The notes under the pieces were generated by a model. The model saw only the letters and a program-made list of their open reading frames with translations, had not been told where the DNA came from and did not search any database. Position numbers and translations under genes: made by a program. A stretch of DNA of 64,000 nucleotides from an uncultured Bacteroides sp. (GTDB lineage Bacteria; Bacteroidota; Bacteroidia; Bacteroidales; Bacteroidaceae). The DNA lies in NCBI GenBank assembly GCA_902492205.1, contig CABUKU010000004.1:1-64000 (forward strand). Direction: 5' to 3'. Shown here piece by piece: positions 1 to 7,822 of this stretch (the stretch's first letter is position 1; each line of letters opens with the position of its first letter).

Positions 1-2
1 TG

Positions 3-125
3 GGAGACAAAGATAACAATTTATAAATTTACACCTCAGGTTTATTCATTGATCCTATTTTACCGGAGATAACGCAGCTTTTAAGAAAGAGCAGAGTTAA
101 TGATGAATCTTTGCAAAGAGAATAA
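3..125 (+). pseudogene. Possible 3' remnant of an upstream gene
   Basis: Reading frame 3 has a stop at 24-26, then an open stretch to a TAA at 123-125 whose translation looks protein-like (contains FIDPILPEITQLLRKS). Frame 1 upstream of it is also open to about position 70. Together they could be the frameshifted end of a gene that starts outside the window, or chance. There is no start codon. I do not recognise a family. Confidence 0.2.
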
Positions 126-161
126 TAATGCTTACATGATAACTATGAATAGAACTTATAT

Positions 162-258
162 AATTTTACTAAAGTTGCTCTCATGCTCTCATAAATTTGC
201 TGTATACACCTATGACAAGCACTTTGAAGTATGAGAGCAAGCTTTTTTCTGCTCTCAT
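162..258 (+). repeat. Left arm of 97-bp inverted repeat
   Basis: This arm is the reverse complement of 564-660 with one mismatch that I can see (168 against 654). The arm itself contains the octamer GCTCTCAT (or its complement) several times, and further imperfect copies lie just outside it (to about 290 on the left, from about 541 on the right). The 305 bp between the arms hold an array of TTGACA palindromes. No transposase or recombinase gene is visible in the window, so its origin is open: invertible segment, fold-back element or non-autonomous mobile element. Confidence 0.85.
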
Positions 259-364
259 CTTGCTCTCATTCTGCTCATTTGCTTTCATTATAAATAAGAA
301 GAATATGTGTAAAAAGGCTTTTCATTAGGTAAAAACAATCTAATCGTGCTGTTGAAAATTTGAA

Positions 365-444
365 TTGACAATTGTCAACTCAAGTATTGACTATTGTCGT
401 TTCATGGATTGACAGTTGTCAGTTAATGAAATGACAACTGTCGA
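365..444 (+). repeat. Four-copy palindrome array, 22-bp period
   Basis: Copies of the 14-bp palindrome TTGACA-nn-TGTCAA (with 0-4 substitutions) start at 365, 387, 409 and 431, exactly 22 bp apart. The same unit at the same period occurs at 27419-27498, and once at 57110-57123. Just upstream (340-356) is CTAATCGTGCTGTTGAA, a motif also seen beside the other two loci. The 22-bp spacing is about two helical turns, which would put the dyads on one DNA face. The function is unknown. Confidence 0.85.
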
Positions 445-563
445 TTCTAAACTTCTTCAGCATGCTTGAGGCTGTTTTACGGTACATTTGTCTTTGCCGA
501 CCGTATCGGTTATTTAAACATTGTGCTTATTTGCAGCAAAAATGAGAGCACTATGAGAGTAGA

Positions 564-660
564 ATGAGAGCAGAAAAAAGCTTGCTCTCATACTTCAAAG
601 TGCTTGTCATAGGTGTATACAGCAAATTTATGAGAGCATGAGAGCAACTTTAGCAAAATT
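564..660 (-). repeat. Right arm of 97-bp inverted repeat
   Basis: Inverted copy of 162-258. The rest of the 1-853 gap contains no gene I can support, apart from the possible gene remnant at its left edge and the lacI promoter and operator at its right edge. Confidence 0.85.
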
Positions 661-798
661 AAAATGTATGGACTTAATCAATCAAACTATTGTTATTACC
701 TATCTGATCAGCAATCTATATGTACAGGTTTTAGGTTTTTCTTATGAGGTTGGCATATTGATGAATAATGTTAAAAATGTATTTTTTTAGGTATTTCG

Positions 799-829
799 TT
801 TGAAGTAATAAGATTTATTAATATATTTG
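799..829 (+). promoter_or_regulatory. Promoter of the lacI-family gene
   Basis: TTTG at 799-802, a 19-bp spacer and TATATTTG at 822-829 match the Bacteroides sigma-ABfr consensus TTTG-N19-TAnnTTTG exactly. Transcription would start near 835, within the palindromic operator that follows. Confidence 0.8.
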
Positions 830-834
830 CAGTG

Positions 835-850
835 ATTTAACCGGTTAAAT
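835..850. promoter_or_regulatory. Operator 1, perfect 16-bp palindrome
   Basis: ATTTAACCGGTTAAAT is a perfect palindrome with the central CG typical of LacI-family operators. It covers the predicted transcription start of the regulator gene and ends 3 bp before its ATG. This position fits autorepression. The core recurs at 1872-1885 and 1938-1951. Confidence 0.8.
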
Positions 851-853
851 ACT

Positions 854-1855
854 ATGGGAGTTTCAATTAAAGATATTGCATTAGCATTAAATTTATCTAA
901 GACTACGGTTTCTTGGATTCTTTCTGGCAAGGGAGAAGCTAAGGGATTTAGCGAATCTACCATAAAGCAGGTTAAGAAGTATGCTCAAGATGTAAACTAC
1001 AGACCAAATCTTTTAGCGCGCAGTTTATCTTTAGGAACTACGAATACAATCGGATTGATTATTCCTTCTATTGGTGATACATTTTATGCACAAATGGCGC
1101 AAGCTATCGAGCGTGAAGCAGAGAAGCACAATTATGTGTTGACAGTTTGTAGTTCGGAAGGAAATAGTGCAAGAGAAACTCAGTTGATACAGACTCTCCG
1201 TTCTAAACAAGTAGACGGCTTGATTATTGCTCCGGCAAAGAAGTCTCAGATTGGTATTAATGTTTTGCTCCATGATTCTTTTCCTTTTGTATTGATTGAT
1301 AGATATTTCCCGGAATTGGAAACGAATTATATCATTGTAGATAATGGTGACAGTAGCTATCGTTTGGTACATGATATGATTGAAAAAGGAAGTAAGAAGG
1401 TAGTTTTGATGACTACCGATGTTCATTTGTTTGTAATGAATCAACGTATTGAAGGTTATAAGAAAGCCTTAAATGATGGGGGGATAGAGTATGATGACAG
1501 ATTATGTAAACAAGTTTCGAGAACTGATTATGAATCGGATGTTAAAAAGAAGTTGGATGAATTATTTGAAGAAGTACCCGACGTTGATGCTTTCTATTTT
1601 TCCACCCATTATTTGGCATTAGAGACAATACGTTATTTTATTCATCGAGGCATTGATTATCATCGGAGATTTAAGATGGCTTGTTTTCATAATACTATTG
1701 CATTAGATATATTAGCTCCCGAAATGGCTATCGCCCGTATGCCGATTGAAGAAATGGGAGTAAAAGCGGTGGATATTCTGATTGGCAATATTAAACAGAC
1801 AGTGAAATCGTGTCAAGGTATTATTTTGAAAAACACCTTATATGGGTTGGAATAA
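854..1855 (+). CDS. LacI-family transcriptional regulator
   Basis: A 333-residue DNA-binding sensor of sugar-like ligands. Residues 3-58 form the LacI helix-turn-helix and hinge (SIKDIALALNLSKTTVSWIL, then YRPNLLARSL). Residues from about 60 onward form the periplasmic-binding-protein-like effector domain (TIGLIIPSIGDTFYAQM, VDGLIIAP). Length is normal for the family. The ATG at 854 directly follows a perfect palindromic operator, and two more copies lie between this gene and the downstream operon. It therefore probably controls itself and the 14-gene glycan/methyl-transfer operon. Bacteroides loci of this type are more often run by hybrid two-component, SusR or ECF regulators, so a LacI protein is less usual. 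The inducer is unknown; a mannose derivative is my guess from the operon content. Confidence 0.93.
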   Translation: MGVSIKDIALALNLSKTTVSWILSGKGEAKGFSESTIKQVKKYAQDVNYRPNLLARSLSLGTTNTIGLIIPSIGDTFYAQMAQAIEREAEKHNYVLTVCSSEGNSARETQLIQTLRSKQVDGLIIAPAKKSQIGINVLLHDSFPFVLIDRYFPELETNYIIVDNGDSSYRLVHDMIEKGSKKVVLMTTDVHLFVMNQRIEGYKKALNDGGIEYDDRLCKQVSRTDYESDVKKKLDELFEEVPDVDAFYFSTHYLALETIRYFIHRGIDYHRRFKMACFHNTIALDILAPEMAIARMPIEEMGVKAVDILIGNIKQTVKSCQGIILKNTLYGLE

Positions 1856-1871
1856 TTTTTTTATTAATTTA

Positions 1872-1885
1872 TTTAACCGGTTAAA
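1872..1885. promoter_or_regulatory. Operator 2, TTTAACCGGTTAAA
   Basis: Second copy of the palindrome upstream of the regulator gene, here 17 bp after the regulator stop codon and about 66 bp (centre to centre) from operator 3. Paired sites could allow co-operative binding or looping to operator 1. Confidence 0.75.
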
Positions 1886-1937
1886 CAATCTTGTAAACTG
1901 TTGTTTCCGGTATTCTTATATTTTTTTTGAATAATTA

Positions 1938-1951
1938 TTTAACCGGTTAAA
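1938..1951. promoter_or_regulatory. Operator 3, TTTAACCGGTTAAA
   Basis: Third copy of the palindrome. It ends 5 bp before the TTTG of the predicted operon promoter. A protein bound here could either block or recruit RNA polymerase, so the sequence does not say whether the regulator represses or activates the operon. Confidence 0.75.
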
Positions 1952-1955
1952 ATAT

Positions 1956-1986
1956 TTTGTTTATTAATTTAAAATCTATAATTATG
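1956..1986 (+). promoter_or_regulatory. Predicted promoter of the glycan/methyl-transfer operon
   Basis: TTTG (1956-1959), a 19-bp spacer and TAATTATG (1979-1986) match the Bacteroides consensus with one mismatch. It would give a leader of about 90 nt before the first gene at 2083. Confidence 0.55.
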
Positions 1987-2082
1987 GTAAAACTAGGCTA
2001 TTAAATAGTATGAGACCTTTTTGAAAGGATGTGAAACCGAAAATTTTGAAATCTTAAGTGTATTATATTTAAACGAGATTCT

Positions 2083-3120
2083 ATGAAAAACATTTTATTA
2101 TTAATTTTATTTCTATCAGTGTGCTTTTGCTCCTGTCACGATGATAAGCAAAACGGTACGCCGGTTTTAAACTATGAACAGCTATATACGCAAAAGACGG
2201 ATATTGAGACCCGTTTGAAAGAGGCTGTTATAGGTACGGAAGATGGAACATTCCCACAATCAAGTTATGATGATTTGGAGAATGCTTTAATGCAGTTAAA
2301 TTCCGGTATATCTAAAGCACGTGCTGGGGTATTTGTGTTGCAATTTGAAGTGGACAACTATGTGTTGGCAGCTCAGAAAGCCGTTAAATTATTCGATGAA
2401 TCTGTTATTATCTCTTTGCCTCCCGGAACTCCTGCCGAGCTTTTTGTTAACGGAATCGATCATAAAGGACATATTGACTTCGGCTCTTCTTCCGATTATT
2501 GCGGGGGGCCTAAGTTTACTGTTGAAACATGGGCAAAATATGATGATGGATTTATTGAAACAGCATTTGGTTCTTTTATCTCTACCTTTATTAGTCCGAT
2601 ACCTTATAAAGGATGGACATTACATTTTTGGGGGGCTTCAAACAGTTTGTTTCGTTTCAGCATCGGTACGGATAATTCCAATCCTGATCTAACTCTTCCT
2701 ACTATTTATACTTCGGCTCCTACCGATTATGGAAAATGGTTTCATGTGGCTGCTGTTTTTGATTCGGGAGCGAAAAAACTATTGCTCTACATAGATGGTG
2801 TTCTTAAAGCAAGCACGGATATTTCCGATAATATGGTGGTGAATAGTTCTGATGACATGAGAATGTGGGCGTTTGTAGAACCTAAAGATAATTCTCGTTG
2901 TATGAGTGGATACATTAAAAAGTTTAGAGTGTGGAGTACTTCTAAAACCGAAGGTGAAATAAAAGACTTAATGACTACCGAAGTAGAAGGAAATGAACCG
3001 GGATTGGTATGTGCATGGGATTTTGTGAATACTCCTGACGATCCTGAAGCAATTCCTGATAAAACAGGTAAACATATAGCTAAACTCGTGGGTGTTTATA
3101 AGTGGAAAGCGTTGGAATAA
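2083..3120 (+). CDS. LamG-like surface lipoprotein
   Basis: A 345-residue lipoprotein with a lipobox ending at Cys18, followed by DDK. Residues about 30-110 look like a small helical domain (resembling FIVAR/DUF4972). Residues about 130-345 look like a concanavalin/LamG jelly roll (FTVETWAKY, GKWFHVAAVFDSG, KLLLYIDG, IKKFRVWS). Domains of this kind bind glycans or act as laminarinase-like modules; no catalytic acids could be assigned, so a surface glycan-binding role is the likeliest. It is the first gene of the operon, 25 bp before susC, whereas the surface glycan-binding protein usually follows susD. Domain names are from memory of similar proteins and the exact family is uncertain. Confidence 0.75.
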   Translation: MKNILLLILFLSVCFCSCHDDKQNGTPVLNYEQLYTQKTDIETRLKEAVIGTEDGTFPQSSYDDLENALMQLNSGISKARAGVFVLQFEVDNYVLAAQKAVKLFDESVIISLPPGTPAELFVNGIDHKGHIDFGSSSDYCGGPKFTVETWAKYDDGFIETAFGSFISTFISPIPYKGWTLHFWGASNSLFRFSIGTDNSNPDLTLPTIYTSAPTDYGKWFHVAAVFDSGAKKLLLYIDGVLKASTDISDNMVVNSSDDMRMWAFVEPKDNSRCMSGYIKKFRVWSTSKTEGEIKDLMTTEVEGNEPGLVCAWDFVNTPDDPEAIPDKTGKHIAKLVGVYKWKALE

Positions 3121-3145
3121 AAATTGATATGAAAAACATTATATT

Positions 3146-6139
3146 ATGAAAATAAACACAAGACTGTTTATTAATAGGTTCTTCGGACTATTAATGTTAC
3201 TTTTTATATGTTGTAACATACATGTGAATGCCCAAAATAGTACATTCCTTGTTAAAGGTTATGTGTACGATATAAATAATTTGCCTTTACCCGGTGTTAA
3301 TGTTTTGGTAGATGAAACTAAAGCCGGAACAATTACCGGTATTGATGGTGATTTTGAAATAAAAGTAACTAAAGGGCAGAATTTGACTTTTTCTTATATT
3401 GGTTATCAGAGTAAGAAATTGAAGATTACTTCCTCGCAATCTTTAAGAGTTACTTTAATTGAAGATTCTCAGTTATTGAATGATGTCGTTATCATAGGTT
3501 ATGGTAAAGTACAAAAGAAAGATTTAACAGGTTCTATAGAGTCTCTTTCCAGTAAAGAGATAACGAAAGCCATGTCTTCAAATGTAACAGAAGCATTAAA
3601 CGGTCGTGTCAGTGGCGTGTTGGTGACCAAAGTGTCTAATAGGCCCGGAGCTGATATGAATATTCAAATACGTGGTGCGAACTCATTTAATTATTCTAAT
3701 GAACCGCTGTATGTGATAGACGGTATCCCTTCGCAATCGGGAATGCGACATATTAATTCCGATGATATTGAATCTATTGATATTTTAAAAGATGCTTCGT
3801 CATGTGCCATTTATGGTTCAAGGGGTTCTAATGGAGTTGTGATTGTAACTACTAAAGGAGCAAATAAAAAAGAAGGTTTTACTGTGGAATATAACGGATA
3901 TGTAGGAGTAAAAACTCCTACTCGTATGCCCGACATGTTAGGCAGTAAGGGTAATGGAATGGAATATGTGGATTTCCGTATTGCACAATGGACAAATAAA
4001 TTCGGTCAGTCTTCATTATCTACTCCATCTTTCCTGACCGATGATGAGAGACGTCATATTAAACACGGAGAGTATTATGATTGGTTACGTGAGTTTGCCC
4101 ATGAAGGTTTATCTACGAATAATAATTTATCGGTGTCTGGTGGTAATAAAAATACGTCTTATACTTTTGGTATCGGATATATGAAAGATGGTGGAATTGC
4201 CGGATCAGAGAAATTTGACCGTCTAACAACCAATATGGGCATAGAACAACGTCTTACCGATAAGTTTAGAGTGGGGATGAATGCTTATATTTCATATAAC
4301 ACGATTAACCACGGTAGTAGCGATGCCTTGTATAGTGCTTATTTGATTACTCCTATTGTGGGTAGATTTAATCCGGATGGGAGTCCTACTTTCTCTCACA
4401 GACCAGGTGGACGTGTGAATCCGTTTTTGCAGGATGAGAATACAAAGAATGAAAGTGAAGGTTGGTCTGCAAATGCTTCTGCATTTTTGGAATATAAACC
4501 GATTAAACAGTTGGCTCTTAAAACTCAGTTTGCAACCCAATATGACGGAGCTGTTAATGGCACTTGGACTGGAACAGAAACACAGTATGGGCAAGGAGTT
4601 AAAGATCCGGTGGCAACCAGAAGTGAAGGAATTAATTGTAACTGGGTATGGGATAATACTATAACTTATGATCAGACTTTTGGAATACATAAATTAAATG
4701 TGATAGGTCTGTTTAGTGCTCAGAAAGACACACATAAAACCTCCGGCATGAAAGGTGAGGGATTACCTTATGATTCAGATTGGCATGCAATTCAAACTGC
4801 GGAACAAATAACAGAAGTGAATAGTAATTATTGGGAATCGGCTATGTTGTCATTAATGGGGAGAGCAAATTATGTTTTATTGGATAGATATTTGTTTACT
4901 GTTACGGCAAGATATGATGGAACCTCACGTTTAGCGAAAGAAAATCGTTGGGGATTATTGCCTTCTGCCGCTATTGGGTGGCAAATTAAGAATGAAAAGT
5001 TTCTTAAAGACGTGGACTGGCTTAATAATTTAAAGGTACGTGCAAGCTGGGGTAAAACCGGTAATAATAGCGTAGGATATGATGTAACATTGACTAAATT
5101 GAATCTAAGCTCTTATTTGTTAGGTGGAAGTGGTTTAAAAGGGTTTGGATTAGGAGGAAGTTTAGGAAACCGGAATCTGAAATGGGAGATGACTTCAGAG
5201 TTTAACTATGGTTTGGATTTTAGTTTCTTGAACGACCGTATAAGCGGATCTGTTGATGTCTATTTCCGTAAGACTTCAGATTTGATTTTCCAAAGACAGG
5301 TAGCTAATGTCAATGGATATGGAAGCGTTTTGCAGAATATCGGTGCAACATCAAATAGAGGAGTGGAATTATCCTTAAATACAGTAAACATATCTACAAA
5401 GAATTTTACATGGAGAACAAATTTGACTTTTTCTCTAAATAAGAATAAAATTGTAGATCTTGATGGTACTAAAACCGATGATTTGGCTAACAGGCGTTTT
5501 ATCGGGCATCCTATCAATGTTTATTATGATGTGGAGCAAGCAGGAATCTGGCAGGAAGAAGAAAAGGATGAGGCGGCAAAGTATAATGCAGCACCAGGTT
5601 GGCCTAAGATTGTAGATCAGGATAAAAATGGAGTGATCGATGCTAAAGACTATAAGATTTTGGGAGCACCGTTACCGGATTGGACTGCGGGAATGACTAA
5701 TACATTTACTTATAAAAACTGGGATTTATCTGTATACATGTATGCCAGAGTAGGTGGATTATATAGTGATCCGTTTACTTATTATTTTACTGGCATCAAT
5801 AATCAGGATTGGAATAAATTGGATGTTCCTTATTGGACTCCTGAAAACAGGAATAATAAATACCCGGGTATCGGACTTGAATGTTTGTGGACACAAGTAC
5901 TTTCACAAGTATCCGGCACTTTCTTGAAGATTCAGAATATAACATTGGGATATTCTTTAAAAGAAAACTGGCTAAGAAAGATAGGAATGAAAGGGTTAAG
6001 AGCTTATGTGGCAGTTCAAAACCCGTTTACATTCAGTTCTTATTTAGGATCTGATCCTGAGATCATCGGAGAATCGTTGGAAACTCAACTTTCTTTATAT
6101 CCTATGACTTTCTCTTTTGGCTTAAATGTTAAATTTTAA
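3146..6139 (+). CDS. SusC-like TonB-dependent outer-membrane transporter
   Basis: A 997-residue outer-membrane porin that imports oligosaccharides with its SusD lid, powered by TonB. It has a signal peptide (cleavage near HVNAQ, residue 30), a carboxypeptidase-D-like regulatory domain (about 33-115; GYVYDINNLPLPGVNVLV), a plug (VVIIGYGKVQKKDLTGSI; ALNGRVSGVLV; PLYVIDGIP; YGSRGSNGVVIVTT) and a 22-strand barrel ending in a SusC-type terminus (FSFGLNVKF). There is no STN domain, in agreement with regulation by a LacI protein rather than by an anti-sigma cascade. SusD follows after 11 bp. The substrate is probably a mannose-rich glycan judging from the GH38 and GH92 genes downstream. Confidence 0.95.
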   Translation: MKINTRLFINRFFGLLMLLFICCNIHVNAQNSTFLVKGYVYDINNLPLPGVNVLVDETKAGTITGIDGDFEIKVTKGQNLTFSYIGYQSKKLKITSSQSLRVTLIEDSQLLNDVVIIGYGKVQKKDLTGSIESLSSKEITKAMSSNVTEALNGRVSGVLVTKVSNRPGADMNIQIRGANSFNYSNEPLYVIDGIPSQSGMRHINSDDIESIDILKDASSCAIYGSRGSNGVVIVTTKGANKKEGFTVEYNGYVGVKTPTRMPDMLGSKGNGMEYVDFRIAQWTNKFGQSSLSTPSFLTDDERRHIKHGEYYDWLREFAHEGLSTNNNLSVSGGNKNTSYTFGIGYMKDGGIAGSEKFDRLTTNMGIEQRLTDKFRVGMNAYISYNTINHGSSDALYSAYLITPIVGRFNPDGSPTFSHRPGGRVNPFLQDENTKNESEGWSANASAFLEYKPIKQLALKTQFATQYDGAVNGTWTGTETQYGQGVKDPVATRSEGINCNWVWDNTITYDQTFGIHKLNVIGLFSAQKDTHKTSGMKGEGLPYDSDWHAIQTAEQITEVNSNYWESAMLSLMGRANYVLLDRYLFTVTARYDGTSRLAKENRWGLLPSAAIGWQIKNEKFLKDVDWLNNLKVRASWGKTGNNSVGYDVTLTKLNLSSYLLGGSGLKGFGLGGSLGNRNLKWEMTSEFNYGLDFSFLNDRISGSVDVYFRKTSDLIFQRQVANVNGYGSVLQNIGATSNRGVELSLNTVNISTKNFTWRTNLTFSLNKNKIVDLDGTKTDDLANRRFIGHPINVYYDVEQAGIWQEEEKDEAAKYNAAPGWPKIVDQDKNGVIDAKDYKILGAPLPDWTAGMTNTFTYKNWDLSVYMYARVGGLYSDPFTYYFTGINNQDWNKLDVPYWTPENRNNKYPGIGLECLWTQVLSQVSGTFLKIQNITLGYSLKENWLRKIGMKGLRAYVAVQNPFTFSSYLGSDPEIIGESLETQLSLYPMTFSFGLNVKF

Positions 6140-6150
6140 TTTTATAGACT

Positions 6151-7806
6151 ATGAAATTTTTAAGAAACAGTATAGGAGTCGGTGCTTTCATTTTAGGAAC
6201 ACTTCTCTTTTCAGGATGCAATGATTTTCTTGATATATATAATCCTTCAGCTGTAACTACTGATTATTATGATACAAAAAAAGGTCAGGAGAAACTGGTG
6301 ATAGATATGTATGAGAAATGTAGAACGTTATTTAATACCAGTACATTGCAGTTTTTGGGAACGGATATGTATATGTCTTGTGATGAAAGTCCTTTGTCTG
6401 CTCAATTTAATGGTTATAGTAAAGATCTATCGGGGTTGTCGCCTGTCATTAGCGATTATTGGAACTTACTTTATAAAATTATTCAAGAATCCAATATCCT
6501 ACTTCATAGATGTACTCTAGAAGTAGCCGGAGATGAATATAATACATTAATTGCCCAAGGACACTTCCTTAGAGCTATGGCATATTATTATCTTGTCGAG
6601 ACTTTCGGACCGGTTCCTCTTTTGACGGAAGAAAATACTGATGTAGATAATATGATAAAAGTAGTAAGTCGGGATAGTGAAGAAAAAATTTTTAAATTTA
6701 TCATAGATGAACTTTACGGAATAAAAGGTCTGTTGCCAGATGTAGCAACAAAAGCCGGTGATTTAAATGATACGGCTATAAGACATTTTCTAGGAAAGAT
6801 GTATTTAACAAGAGCATATAAGGAATTTGCTCAACTGGAGGATTTAAAGAATGCTATAGATAATTTTGAGTCGGTAATTTCTTCTGATCATTATCAGTTA
6901 CTTACAAGATTTTCAGATGTATTCAGCGAGGATAATCAAAACAATGCTGAGATTATATGGGCAATACAATACGGAACAGACAAGAATTTTAATGGCTCGG
7001 GTAATCCTCAACATACTCAATTCGGCTTTAATATTACAGCTTTATATCCGGGAATGTTTGCACTAAATCAAAAAGAATACTCTTCTATGCAACGGGATAT
7101 TTGGGTAAATCCTGTTGTTCATGAGTGGTATCGCTATCCTGAGATAGATACACGTTACGATGTTACTTTTAAACGTGAATTTTACATTAATGATATAAAA
7201 AACGCTGATTATGGAAAGTTAGGTATTTATATGCCCCGTTGGAATGATACTTCAGGTGATAGTAAAGATGCTGTTTACTTTTATCCATTTAAAGACGCTT
7301 CAGGTAACTATAATTGGTATCCGGCTTTTGGTGCAATGAACTGGAGCACAGATTGTATGCCGATGTGTAGTAAGTTCCGTGAAACAAAAATAGATTGGGG
7401 TGGAAAAGGAACCAGAGAGGATATAGTCTTTCGTGTTGCCGACACTTATTTACTTTGTGCCGAAGCATATTTGAAAAAGGACGAAGTGGATAAAGCTATT
7501 AGTAAAGTTAATGACCTTTTAAAAAGAGCGGCAGTATCTGAGGAAGCTTATGAAATTATGAAAATTAAAGCTAATGCAGAGTTGACATTAGATCGTCTCT
7601 TAGAAGAAAGAGGCTGTGAAATGTTCGGTGAACATGATAGATGGTTTGATTTAAAACGAACTGGAAAACTTTTGGAAAGAGCAAAGTTGAATCCTTTGGT
7701 TGTCAGATATAATAACATATCAGATATCCATTTGGTTAGACCGATTCCTTATGATGAGAGAATAAAATTGGAAGGATTATCTCAAAATCCGGGATATAAT
7801 AATTAG
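6151..7806 (+). CDS. SusD/RagB-family glycan-binding lipoprotein
   Basis: A 551-residue surface lipoprotein that caps the SusC pore. The lipobox ends at Cys23 (LLFSGC) and is followed by the typical NDFLDIYNPS start of mature SusD proteins. TPR-like helices carry AQGHFLRAMAYYYLVETFGPVPL, quoted here only in part as FLRAMAYYYLVETFG, and the C-terminus has the signature LLEERGCEMFGEHDRWFDLK and ends in an RPIPYDE/NPGYNN motif. It forms a pair with the susC gene 11 bp upstream. Specificity cannot be read from the sequence. Confidence 0.95.
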   Translation: MKFLRNSIGVGAFILGTLLFSGCNDFLDIYNPSAVTTDYYDTKKGQEKLVIDMYEKCRTLFNTSTLQFLGTDMYMSCDESPLSAQFNGYSKDLSGLSPVISDYWNLLYKIIQESNILLHRCTLEVAGDEYNTLIAQGHFLRAMAYYYLVETFGPVPLLTEENTDVDNMIKVVSRDSEEKIFKFIIDELYGIKGLLPDVATKAGDLNDTAIRHFLGKMYLTRAYKEFAQLEDLKNAIDNFESVISSDHYQLLTRFSDVFSEDNQNNAEIIWAIQYGTDKNFNGSGNPQHTQFGFNITALYPGMFALNQKEYSSMQRDIWVNPVVHEWYRYPEIDTRYDVTFKREFYINDIKNADYGKLGIYMPRWNDTSGDSKDAVYFYPFKDASGNYNWYPAFGAMNWSTDCMPMCSKFRETKIDWGGKGTREDIVFRVADTYLLCAEAYLKKDEVDKAISKVNDLLKRAAVSEEAYEIMKIKANAELTLDRLLEERGCEMFGEHDRWFDLKRTGKLLERAKLNPLVVRYNNISDIHLVRPIPYDERIKLEGLSQNPGYNN

Positions 7807-7822
7807 CAAAAAATGGAATAAT

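Noticed and set aside
365..444. CRISPR-like array of short repeats
   Set aside because: The units are 14-bp palindromes with only 8 bp between them, far too short for CRISPR spacers, and no cas genes are present.
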